DNA of 32,236 nt, taken from positions 1-32,236 of the IMG/VR virus record IMGVR_UViG_3300027749_000335. One strand, given 5' to 3'. A model generated the notes under the pieces. It saw nothing but the letters and a program-made list of their open reading frames with translations, had not been told where the DNA came from and did no database searches. Position numbers and translations under genes: made by a program. The DNA is from a virus. Below are positions 1 to 6,167 of this stretch, piece after piece; within the stretch, counting starts at the first letter, position 1, and every line of letters begins with the position of its first letter.

Positions 1-37
1 GGAGACAGGGTATGGGTTACAGAAAAAGTGCATATAT

Positions 38-58
38 GGGGGGAGGGGGAGGGATGGG
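38..58 (+). other. Potential G-quadruplex motif
   Basis: Four guanine runs of 6, 5, 3 and 3 bases are separated by 1-2 base loops, which satisfies the usual G3+N1-7 pattern. All nearby genes are on the minus strand, so the G-rich strand would be the template strand for their transcription. No function is shown by the sequence. Confidence 0.5.
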
Positions 59-65
59 TTGAGCT

Positions 66-80
66 TTGGCTTGGCTTGGC
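66..80 (+). repeat. Three tandem TTGGC units
   Basis: TTGGC occurs three times head to tail (66-70, 71-75, 76-80), next to the G-run cluster and just downstream of the HNH gene. Short iterated units near terminase genes can be terminase binding sites, but this is only a positional guess. Confidence 0.3.
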
Positions 81-91
81 AGGGCATGAGG

Positions 92-406
92 CTAGTTGGG
101 GTTGATGGGTTTGTTTCCTCGTCTGGAGTTGCATGATCTGTGGGCTGCAGCTAATGGAGAGTTTGGGTCTGATGGGATCAGGTGGTCTGCTGTGAACGGG
201 TCTGTTGTTCCTCTGTTTCCCTCTCCGCATATCCAACAATGTGTGGCTGTATCTCTCACTTGTTTTGCTCTGCGCTTGTATGAGCCTGCGTAGTGCGCTC
301 TGTATGGCTTTGGATGCGCTCTGTTCCATGCTGTCTGGCATGTGGGGCAGCGTGTGCCGTTTGTTGTTAGGGATCGGCAGGTTAGGCAGGGCTGGCTTAG
401 TGGCAC
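92..406 (-). CDS. HNH endonuclease
   Basis: Small HNH nuclease. The C-terminal half shows CWICGE, then ADHLIPSD with the core histidine, then the C-terminal AAHRSCNSRRGNK block typical of HNH proteins. The N-terminal part has a CxxC...CxxC pair that may bind zinc. I chose a GTG start at 406 because a GGGAAGG ribosome site lies just upstream; an ATG at 430 would add 8 residues and overlap the upstream gene. It follows the PLP enzyme gene directly. In many cos-type phages an HNH protein sits next to the terminase genes and helps the large terminase cut DNA. If the window ends join, this gene would be the one just before the small terminase. A stand-alone or homing nuclease is the alternative. 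Confidence 0.85.
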   Translation of the reverse strand: MPLSQPCLTCRSLTTNGTRCPTCQTAWNRAHPKPYRAHYAGSYKRRAKQVRDTATHCWICGEGNRGTTDPFTADHLIPSDPNSPLAAAHRSCNSRRGNKPINPN

Positions 407-407
407 A

Positions 408-1154
408 TCATCCTTCCCAACCGAGCACATTCCAGAATAGGCGTGATCTGTTGGGTTGCATTTTGATTGCTGTCTGCATCATGGCGAACGCTTTGGATTC
501 ATAGTGGTGGCAGATAGGGAACGGGGCTTCTACTTTCAGGGGCTTAGCGAATAGTAGGGGCTGCTCTAGGATCTGGCAGTTAGGGGGCAGGGTTTGCTTC
601 GCCCATCTTGATTGCAGCCCTACAGCTACCGCTTTGATCTCAGAGTTAGGGAACGCTACAGACAGATTCTTTGCGAGCATCCCTGAGCCTGCAGCGCACC
701 AGATCTCATCAGGCTGACCGATCTCATTGCTGAATGTTCCCAACATAGATTGAAATGGGGCTACTGCTGACTGAGTATCAAACCCTAGTGGTAGGAACAA
801 TGCGCCTGCCTGCTGTGCATAGTCTCTCGCTCGCTTCTGGACAACATTCATATATCCATGTTCTACGAGATGCAGGTCTGTTCCATTGTTCTGCACCCGC
901 TTCATGCGGGGATGTAGCTCTTTCCTCCACGCATAGAATATGGATATCCGTTTGCCTGTTTCCCTCCCTATAACAGAGAGAGCTACTGGTGCGCCTCCAG
1001 CGAAAGGTGCGCCAAAGACGATGTGCTCTGCATCTCCTACAACATAGGGTAGGAAGCGAACCTTTGTGCCTCCATCAATCAGATCATCTCTAACAGCAGA
1101 GTAGCCGTCATGCTTTGTGACTAGGAACTCTTGTGGTTTATATTCCACGCTCAC
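408..1154 (-). CDS. PLP-dependent deaminase/desulfhydrase-like enzyme
   Basis: The 248-residue product resembles the fold-type II PLP family of 1-aminocyclopropane-1-carboxylate deaminase and D-cysteine desulfhydrase. Residues 22-32 read RDDLIDGGTKV, matching the family's DDxxxGGNKxRK motif, with K31 as the likely PLP-binding lysine. A glycine loop, AAGSGM, lies in the second half where the phosphate of PLP is held. It is clearly shorter than the roughly 330-residue cellular enzymes. The GTG start overlaps the TGA stop of the upstream oxygenase gene (GTGA), so the two are translationally coupled. PLP enzymes in phages have been tied to making hypermodified DNA bases. Here it follows a methyltransferase and an oxygenase, so a role in DNA base modification is my inference; amino-acid salvage is an alternative. 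Confidence 0.75.
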   Translation of the reverse strand: MSVEYKPQEFLVTKHDGYSAVRDDLIDGGTKVRFLPYVVGDAEHIVFGAPFAGGAPVALSVIGRETGKRISIFYAWRKELHPRMKRVQNNGTDLHLVEHGYMNVVQKRARDYAQQAGALFLPLGFDTQSAVAPFQSMLGTFSNEIGQPDEIWCAAGSGMLAKNLSVAFPNSEIKAVAVGLQSRWAKQTLPPNCQILEQPLLFAKPLKVEAPFPICHHYESKAFAMMQTAIKMQPNRSRLFWNVLGWEG

Positions 1155-2341
1155 AGAAGCCCTGAGACTTTTCCATAGATCCAGTCCTGCACAGGCTGAT
1201 TGACAACAGCATCAATAACTAGATGGATGCGATCCTGCGCCCCGTTCTGATTTGAGACAGCGTGAGGTTTGCGTGTGTCCAGATACCAAAGGCTTCCTGT
1301 ATTTAGGTGCTTTTGCACCTGAGTGCCGTTGAGATGCCACGCCATGAATCGTGTCTCTGGGTTGGTTTGGATCGGGATGTGCAGGCGTGCGATCTTTCCT
1401 ATAGTTGCGCCTGCCTCTTTGTCTGTTATATCTGCGTGCCTAGACAGCCCGCCATCTGATGCCCTAACTCTCATCAGGCGAACTCTCTGTGTCTCACATC
1501 CCAATAGCTGCAGGATTCTATGAACAGACGGGAACGATCCCCATGCTTCGGTAGGTCTGACTTCGTTGCTCATCAGAGCAGCGTTGTCCTCTTTCCATTT
1601 CTTTGACATTTCTGCTGGCTTAATAATGAACTCAGGATCGTTTGTGAAACCTTTGAGGCTGATTGCACTCCATGATTTGCGAATGTTGTAGGAACTGTAA
1701 TGGTCTGCCCATCCATGATTCGTTGATTTCGCAACATAGTTCTCCAGATCAGACTTGACCGCTTGCAGCATCTCTACATCAACAAATGTTGGGGTTAGCT
1801 TCTCTAGCGTTGCTTTGTCTGATAGCGACATTGGATGGTTTGTGCGAACTATCTGGTTGTCTGTTTTGATCAGGATTGTTTTCAGCTCTGATGAGGCAGA
1901 TACTTTTGATCCTAAACGCTTGAATCCGACTCTCTCTAGCTGCTGTAGTTTCTCGCTGTCCTCAGCGTGCGTTTCAATCCAGATAGTTGATGCTTTTATT
2001 TGCTGCAGCCATTGGCTGAGTGTGCTGTCTGGGATCAGGCTGTTGAATGTCAGATGTTTGATCTGGAAATCATCCTTAGACACATATAGCTCTACATCTC
2101 CGAAGCATTGTTTGATGCTGTTTCGTTTAGCTGTTTTGCCAGACATAAACGCAACAACTGTTGTTCCATCCTCAGCAAACAGTTCTAACGCCTCATCATC
2201 TGTGAGCATCTGTGCGATTTCTGCTTCGTTCGGCATCCCGAACCTGCCAAATGCGTATGGTTTATATCTGTTGAACAGGCTTCTGATGTTTTTCAGGCGA
2301 TCCAAAGCAATTCCCTGTTGCCATGATTCAAGATTCGTCAT
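1151..2341 (-). CDS. GNAT-like domain fused to 2-oxoglutarate/Fe(II) oxygenase
   Basis: The 396-residue protein has two parts. Residues about 20-160 look like a degenerate GNAT acyltransferase, ending in a LERVGFKRLG segment that resembles the conserved GNAT C-terminal strand. Residues about 265-380 match the aspartyl/asparaginyl beta-hydroxylase type of 2-oxoglutarate oxygenase: H302-A-D304 and H360 are candidate iron ligands, and R371 in DRIHLVIDA is the likely 2-oxoglutarate-binding arginine. The start at 2341 is set by a GGAGGA site 8 bases upstream. It overlaps the end of the methyltransferase gene by 14 bases, and its own stop overlaps the PLP gene start. The substrate is unknown. Its place between a DNA methyltransferase and a PLP enzyme suggests oxidation of a methylated or modified base, but a protein substrate cannot be excluded. 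Confidence 0.75.
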   Translation of the reverse strand: MTNLESWQQGIALDRLKNIRSLFNRYKPYAFGRFGMPNEAEIAQMLTDDEALELFAEDGTTVVAFMSGKTAKRNSIKQCFGDVELYVSKDDFQIKHLTFNSLIPDSTLSQWLQQIKASTIWIETHAEDSEKLQQLERVGFKRLGSKVSASSELKTILIKTDNQIVRTNHPMSLSDKATLEKLTPTFVDVEMLQAVKSDLENYVAKSTNHGWADHYSSYNIRKSWSAISLKGFTNDPEFIIKPAEMSKKWKEDNAALMSNEVRPTEAWGSFPSVHRILQLLGCETQRVRLMRVRASDGGLSRHADITDKEAGATIGKIARLHIPIQTNPETRFMAWHLNGTQVQKHLNTGSLWYLDTRKPHAVSNQNGAQDRIHLVIDAVVNQPVQDWIYGKVSGLL

Positions 2342-3767
2342 TGTTTGCTTCCTCCAACCACTGAGGCTCGTTCTCAAAACCCCATTCACCCTCACCCAAT
2401 GTTTCTGTTGTTGCGAACGGATCGCCCTTAGCGAATATCAAAATGTTCTGATGGATTCGTGCGATCTTTCGTGATGCACCGAACATCCTTCCGATTCGCA
2501 ACGCCCATGATCCACTTGATTGCACATAGACGCATTCGCTGTAATATCTGAGCCCTGCTGCTTCAAATGCGTTGATGGTATCGCCAACGAAGTTGCGGTA
2601 GTTGCCTTTTTCATCTCTAATTTCAGAGATAACCCAAACAGCAAACGAGTTATCAACGAGCATTTCTGCGCTGCGCTCAATGATCTTTGCGTATGCAACC
2701 ATGAACTCGTCATAGGTTTTGAAGTTAGAAAGATCTGCTTCATCATCAGAGTACTGTTCAAGATCAAAATACGGGGGGCATGAGAACATTAAGTTGAACT
2801 TCTGTCCGAACTGGTTTAGATCAACAGTCAGAGAATCGCCATTGACCCACTCGCATGATCCTGAACCGTTGCCTATTTTCTCTAGCTGCTCTTTGTTCGC
2901 TTCAACTTGTTCTGCTCGCAGCTCAACACCCTTGTAGTTCATGCCTAGATGTGATGCCACGATTCCTCGCACCGATCCTCCAGCGAACGGATCAAGGATG
3001 TAACCGTTTTCAGGGCAATACCAGCGATACGCCAGCTCACAAATGACAGGATCAAATACAGATGTTCCGTTGTACTGAGGTTTGTCTGAATCTGGAGAGT
3101 TCAAGTAGATTGCGCTATTCGGAACAGTTAAGTTGTCGTTTCTGCCCTGTGATGAAAGGATCGTGTCGGAGAACTTAAGCAGGTTTTCGTTTCTGCCTAC
3201 CTCTGATGAGATGCCGAGCTTCAACCACACATCTCTGCGTTCCCGCCACCAACTTCTGCGACAGTCCAGAACAGAGAACGGGGCTATACCGAAGCGTTTA
3301 GCGATAGTTCCAGTGAATGCGCTCGTAGCGTAATCATCTGTAGATCCTTTGCCTATCTCAAAGTATTTGTTATCTGAAATGAGCACATCCAGATCATCAC
3401 CATCAAACAAAGATCCGTCTAGCCCATCTACCGACTCTGCAAGTTCTTTCAACAGAATCTCTAACCCATCATCGTTGTAGGAAGCCATGTCTGATGTTCT
3501 GTTATCTGCAAGCAGAATCCTCAGTGCATCTTGATCATTTTTCGTATCAACAAACGACACATCAATCTGTTCCCAACCGAGCGACTTAGCTGCTTTCCAT
3601 GTGTGGTTTCCTGCAAGGATTTTCATGGTTCTGCGATCAACAACAATCGGCTTGAACTGACCGTGAGCCTGCAAAGACTGACTGATTACGCCTATATCCC
3701 CTTGTCGCACATTTCGTGGATGAGGTGACACATCATCAATGTTGAGCGTTTTTGTTTCTAATGTCAT
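2328..3767 (-). CDS. ParB-like domain fused to DNA methyltransferase
   Basis: The 479-residue protein starts with a ParB/Srx-like domain (about 1-95) that includes ILAGNHTWKAAKSLGW. A SAM-dependent DNA methylase follows: motif I is LDPFAGGSVRG (258-268), and the catalytic motif is FSCPPYF (328-334), a variant of the D/N/S-PPY motif of amino-methyltransferases that form N6-methyladenine or N4-methylcytosine. ParB-methylase fusions are common in phages and often protect phage DNA from restriction. The start is preceded by AAGGAAACAGC and overlaps the stop of the small zinc protein (ATGA). It is the first gene of a four-gene run ending with the PLP enzyme and HNH nuclease. Which base it modifies cannot be read from the sequence. 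Confidence 0.9.
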   Translation of the reverse strand: MTLETKTLNIDDVSPHPRNVRQGDIGVISQSLQAHGQFKPIVVDRRTMKILAGNHTWKAAKSLGWEQIDVSFVDTKNDQDALRILLADNRTSDMASYNDDGLEILLKELAESVDGLDGSLFDGDDLDVLISDNKYFEIGKGSTDDYATSAFTGTIAKRFGIAPFSVLDCRRSWWRERRDVWLKLGISSEVGRNENLLKFSDTILSSQGRNDNLTVPNSAIYLNSPDSDKPQYNGTSVFDPVICELAYRWYCPENGYILDPFAGGSVRGIVASHLGMNYKGVELRAEQVEANKEQLEKIGNGSGSCEWVNGDSLTVDLNQFGQKFNLMFSCPPYFDLEQYSDDEADLSNFKTYDEFMVAYAKIIERSAEMLVDNSFAVWVISEIRDEKGNYRNFVGDTINAFEAAGLRYYSECVYVQSSGSWALRIGRMFGASRKIARIHQNILIFAKGDPFATTETLGEGEWGFENEPQWLEEANNDES

Positions 3768-3931
3768 GCTGTTTCCTTAATCGTGTATTCGGCGTGGCTC
3801 ATAATTATTAGCTTCCCGTTTGGTTGTATTGCAACCCATGTTGGTGCGTCAGGGTCGCAACCACATCCCGAAACATAAAGTGGGTCACGGCTCACAAGTG
3901 TTTCGCATTTGTGGCACAACAGTTGAATCAT
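3764..3931 (-). CDS. Small zinc-ribbon protein (55 aa)
   Basis: A 55-codon gene fits exactly between its neighbours. Its ATG follows the TAA of the upstream coiled-coil gene without a gap, and its TGA overlaps the methyltransferase ATG. The product begins MIQLLCHKCETLV and has cysteines at 6, 9, 23 and 25, which look like a zinc site; the rest is a short beta-rich tail. The tight coupling to the methyltransferase suggests co-expression. Function is unknown; it may be a DNA- or protein-binding accessory factor. Confidence 0.75.
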   Translation of the reverse strand: MIQLLCHKCETLVSRDPLYVSGCGCDPDAPTWVAIQPNGKLIIMSHAEYTIKETA

Positions 3932-4147
3932 TTACAGTTCAACGCCTTGCGACAATGCAATCTGCACACGCTCTAACATGGAACGCAATTGTTTGATTTC
4001 CGCATCTGCATGAACAACCGCTTTTGCCAACAACGCATTTTCGGCACGCAATGAATCTCTGTCCTCACGCAGACGCTCTATCGCAACCTGCATCTCATCT
4101 GTGCGCCCCTGCCAATGCTGCAGTTCGGCTTTCATGTCCTCGCTCAT
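3932..4147 (-). CDS. Small coiled-coil protein
   Basis: The 71-residue product is almost entirely charged heptad-type helix: residues about 3-60 are rich in Glu, Arg, Leu and Ala with regular hydrophobic spacing, indicating a long coiled coil. A strong GGAGGAAG site lies 7 bases before the ATG. The start overlaps the stop of another small coiled-coil gene (ATGA), and its stop abuts the zinc-ribbon gene. No enzymatic motif is seen. It may act as a scaffold or partner for the neighbouring small proteins; function unknown. Confidence 0.75.
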   Translation of the reverse strand: MSEDMKAELQHWQGRTDEMQVAIERLREDRDSLRAENALLAKAVVHADAEIKQLRSMLERVQIALSQGVEL

Positions 4148-4278
4148 TTTTTCTTCCTCCGTTTTTCAATCTCTGTTTCTAAGGCTTCCACAGTTTGTAC
4201 CAGCCTGTCCACCTCCATCTGCCCCACGCTGATCTTTCTCAGAAAGTAAATCGCACTCACTAGATCGTTCATGGTCAC
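4144..4278 (-). CDS. Very small helical protein (44 aa)
   Basis: A 44-codon frame begins at GTG (4278), six bases after a GGAGAT site; an ATG two codons later (4272) is the alternative start. The product reads as an amphipathic helix (MEVDRLVQTVEALETEIEK) ending in a basic RRKKK tail. Its TGA overlaps the ATG of the next coiled-coil gene, which supports it as a real translationally coupled gene. The 122 bases upstream (4279-4400) hold no clear gene but include a TGCG/CGCA hairpin and the palindrome CCTCTTGAGG. Function unknown. Confidence 0.6.
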   Translation of the reverse strand: MTMNDLVSAIYFLRKISVGQMEVDRLVQTVEALETEIEKRRKKK

Positions 4279-4400
4279 TGGTATCTCCGTTCTCGCTTGC
4301 TTCTAGTTCCTGCGCCATCATTGCAGACGGGCGTTCCTTGCCTCAAGAGGGGGGAAAGACAAGGTGCGTGGCTTACCGCAGGAGAATTACAGCCTATCTA

Positions 4401-4571
4401 TCAGCGTGGTGTTTGACGCTTCCTTGCTGCTGCTAATGCTTTCTTTTGCATGGCGTGGCGTGCTTCTGCTTTCTGGATGCCAGCCCATTTGCCGTGATGG
4501 AATCCTGCCAGCCAACAGCCAACAACGGTAATTGCTATTGCTACTAGTTGGAAGTTGCCGATATCGCTCAT
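4401..4571 (-). CDS. Small single-pass membrane protein (56 aa)
   Basis: The ATG overlaps the TGA of the upstream gene (ATGA). The product has one clear membrane segment at residues about 7-24 (FQLVAIAITVVGCWLAGF), followed by a basic, alanine-rich helix (KKALAAARKRQ) that should stay in the cytoplasm. The longer overlapping frame at 4387-4587 has no such pattern and was rejected. Small one-span phage proteins of this kind may alter the host envelope or block superinfection, but nothing in the sequence decides this. Confidence 0.7.
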   Translation of the reverse strand: MSDIGNFQLVAIAITVVGCWLAGFHHGKWAGIQKAEARHAMQKKALAAARKRQTPR

Positions 4572-4840
4572 GCTTCAACCTGCTCAATCTTGCAGAGATG
4601 AACCCTAGTTTCCCCTGTAGAGATCATAGAGCGCATGAACTCCCGTGCACCTGTTTTGATATCAAACCCTTCTGATGCTAGGTGCAACAGGTTAAACAAC
4701 CAGCCTGCAGCTGTCGCTGTTTCCTCGTCATCATCCCCATACCCTTCAACAACAACCACAAGTTTGACTTCAAACATAGGTGCTAGATCATGTTCTATAA
4801 GTTCAATGTGTTCCAATGTTCGCTTCGTTGGCTCGCTCAT
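4568..4840 (-). CDS. Hypothetical protein, small acidic alpha/beta
   Basis: The 90-residue product begins MSEPTKRTLEHIELIEHDLAPM. It contains a strand-rich segment (FEVKLVVVVEGYGDDDEE) and a helical segment (AGWLFNLLHLASEGFDIK). I chose the ATG at 4840 because it overlaps the stop of the upstream gene; the frame is open for 20 further codons but that would mean an unusually long overlap. No family is recognised. It belongs to the run of small coupled genes between 6015 and 3764. Confidence 0.65.
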   Translation of the reverse strand: MSEPTKRTLEHIELIEHDLAPMFEVKLVVVVEGYGDDDEETATAAGWLFNLLHLASEGFDIKTGAREFMRSMISTGETRVHLCKIEQVEA

Positions 4841-5370
4841 GCTGATACCGCCTGAACAATGTTGAGCATTGACTTCGCAACTTTTGCCTGTTCTAGCCAC
4901 TGTTCAGGCAGGCTGTGATCAAAACAAGTGTCCTCCCACGCCTGCTCTGGCGTAGTGATCTGATCAAACTCCCCGTAGAACTGATCAACATATTCAATCA
5001 GCGTTTCAGCTAGGGATTCAGATACTCGTAGATGTTTTGCCAACATGGTTAGATCCCGCTTCTGGTACTTCGTGCATCCAGCGAAATACGCAGCGTTGGC
5101 ATATGCGTGCATTGGCACACCATCCTCGTAAGATAGGTGCATTTCAACTAACAGTTGCAGGTGCGGGAAATGCTGCAGGATTTCATCATGGATGCAACCG
5201 CCAGACCCCTCCATCCATCTGTTGTTCTTTGCCTGCCAGTCTATTTTTCCAGTGATTGAAAAGTATGGTGCTTGCCCCAACGATTTCAGTTGAGCACGAA
5301 CTTTGATCCTGTGCTTGACCCCATCTTGCATGAACACTTTGTTCCACTCTTTAGCTGCTAACAAACTCAT
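4837..5370 (-). CDS. Conserved phage hypothetical protein
   Basis: The 177-residue product has a distinctive central block GSGGCIHDEILQHFPHLQ and then LHLxxEDGxPMHAxAN-like residues (MHLSYEDGVPMHAYANAAY), a pattern I associate with uncharacterised proteins of actinobacterial and other phages. The histidines and acidic residues in this block could form a metal site, but this is inference. The C-terminal half is helical and acidic. The ATG overlaps the stop of a 58-codon gene and is preceded by AGAGGGA. Function unknown. Confidence 0.7.
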   Translation of the reverse strand: MSLLAAKEWNKVFMQDGVKHRIKVRAQLKSLGQAPYFSITGKIDWQAKNNRWMEGSGGCIHDEILQHFPHLQLLVEMHLSYEDGVPMHAYANAAYFAGCTKYQKRDLTMLAKHLRVSESLAETLIEYVDQFYGEFDQITTPEQAWEDTCFDHSLPEQWLEQAKVAKSMLNIVQAVSA

Positions 5371-5543
5371 TTGATTCCCTCTGTTTCTATGTTTGTAATG
5401 TTGTTGTAACCGTGTGCGCTGACAGCAAATCGTTCTGCTTTCGCAACAGCTTGATCCCAGCTTCGTGCTTCATAGTGCACAGTGTCGCTGAAATGTTGCC
5501 CGAACTTAGTCCGAACCCGAACTTGCAGTGTGTATGTTTTCAC
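5367..5543 (-). CDS. Small protein, beta-strand plus helix (58 aa)
   Basis: A GTG-started 58-codon gene whose start overlaps the TGA of the zinc-ribbon gene (GTGA) and whose stop overlaps the next ATG (ATGA). The product begins VKTYTLQVRVRTKFGQHF (a likely beta hairpin) and continues with a helix SWDQAVAKAERFAVSAHG. Overlaps at both ends and good codon use make it a confident small gene. No family is recognised. Confidence 0.7.
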   Translation of the reverse strand: MKTYTLQVRVRTKFGQHFSDTVHYEARSWDQAVAKAERFAVSAHGYNNITNIETEGIK

Positions 5544-5710
5544 TTTTGTTTGAACCCCTCTGGGAACTCAAACCCGCAGCTCTCGCAAACATATGTCTGA
5601 ACCGATACAGGCTTTGCACATGCCCAACAACTTATGTCACGCTTTGTGACCTCGCTGCGTGGCGTGCGGTATGTTTTGACTCCGTTGATCTCTCTCTGAA
5701 TGTTTTGCAT
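5540..5710 (-). CDS. Small zinc-ribbon protein (56 aa)
   Basis: Four cysteines in two CxxC pairs (C28-WA-C31 and C42-ES-C45) form a typical zinc ribbon. A strong AGAGGAGG site lies six bases before the ATG at 5710; an in-frame ATG at 5731 is further from it. It could bind nucleic acid or protein. It is the second gene after the leader at 6016-6167 and is coupled to the next gene by a GTGA overlap. Confidence 0.7.
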   Translation of the reverse strand: MQNIQREINGVKTYRTPRSEVTKRDISCWACAKPVSVQTYVCESCGFEFPEGFKQK

Positions 5711-5733
5711 GATCATCCTCCTCTGCATCAACC

Positions 5734-6015
5734 TTAGATCTCTGCTGTCATCTGAAGCAAAGCGATCTCTGAGTATTTGATGTTGTTGATGGCGTCATAG
5801 ATCAAGGCGAAAGTATCGGAGTGATCTGTTCCTGTTTCATCATCTATCTGTTCCAGATAGTTCTTTGCCAACCTCATCCCTGCGAGAGCCTGTGCGTATT
5901 TGCTGCTGATTTCCAGCATCTCGTTTTGCACATCTCTGTCTTCTACGGAATTGATGAGTGCCAGAACTTCTCTCTTATGTGGTGATCCTACGATCGGTGA
6001 TCCTACGATCTTCAT
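5734..6015 (-). CDS. Hypothetical helical protein, first gene after leader
   Basis: The 93-residue product begins MKIVGSPIVGSPHKREV and then is mostly helical and acidic (ISSKYAQALAGMRLAKNYLEQ). The start at 6015 is fixed by a GAGGAGGGCAAA site. It resembles in size and layout the protein at 11623-11922, which also follows a leader with the same promoter and hairpin pattern; both have a DAINNI segment. That shared segment hints at a distant relationship, perhaps two diverged copies of one early gene. Function unknown. Confidence 0.65.
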   Translation of the reverse strand: MKIVGSPIVGSPHKREVLALINSVEDRDVQNEMLEISSKYAQALAGMRLAKNYLEQIDDETGTDHSDTFALIYDAINNIKYSEIALLQMTAEI

Positions 6016-6167
6016 TTTGCCCTCCTCTTGAGCTAGGGGGCTGGTTGCCCCCATGAATCAATCTTGCCCAATCGGTGTGGGTATTGCAAATCAACGAACC
6101 CTATACCTAGTCAGGGTTTCCCGTATTTGTTGCAATTCCAGCCCCTAGTTAGGGCATATTTCAGGCT
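6016..6167 (-). promoter_or_regulatory. Leader A: promoter-like boxes with 5' hairpin
   Basis: Read on the minus strand, TGATTTGC (6093-6086) leads into a TTGCAA -35-like box, a 17-base spacer and a CAAGAT -10-like box. Eight bases later a GGGGGC-5-GCCCCC hairpin (6052-6036) begins, followed by CAAGAGGAGG and the ATG of the next gene. The same layout with identical spacing is found at 11923-12000. Upstream lie TCAGGGTTTCCCGTA (6111-6125) and GCCCCTAGTTAGGGC (6141-6155), possible operator or terminator elements. The promoter call is inference from spacing and comparison of the two copies. Confidence 0.55.

Larger units (their letters stand above)
1..91. other. Intergenic G-rich stretch downstream of HNH gene
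   Basis: No open frame of convincing length is seen here. The plus strand carries four G-runs at 38-58 and three tandem TTGGC units at 66-80. If the window is a circular or circularly permuted genome, this stretch joins the region upstream of the small terminase gene, where a packaging (cos or pac) site would be expected. That placement is inference from gene order only. Confidence 0.4.

Noticed and set aside
1755-2474. 239-codon plus-strand frame
   Set aside because: It lies opposite the oxygenase and methyltransferase genes, is Ser/Leu/Cys-rich in the manner of antisense frames, and has no domain.
2438-2767. 109-codon minus-strand frame inside the methyltransferase gene
   Set aside because: It overlaps the catalytic part of the methyltransferase in another frame and shows no protein-like pattern.
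4155-4325. Minus-strand frame starting MMAQELEASENG, overlapping the 44-codon gene
   Set aside because: The competing frame from 4278 has a better spaced ribosome site and a stop coupled to the next gene; this one is Gly/Asp/Ser-rich and ends without coupling.
4387-4587. 66-codon minus-strand frame
   Set aside because: The overlapping 56-codon frame (4401-4571) has a coupled start and a clean membrane segment, so it is preferred.
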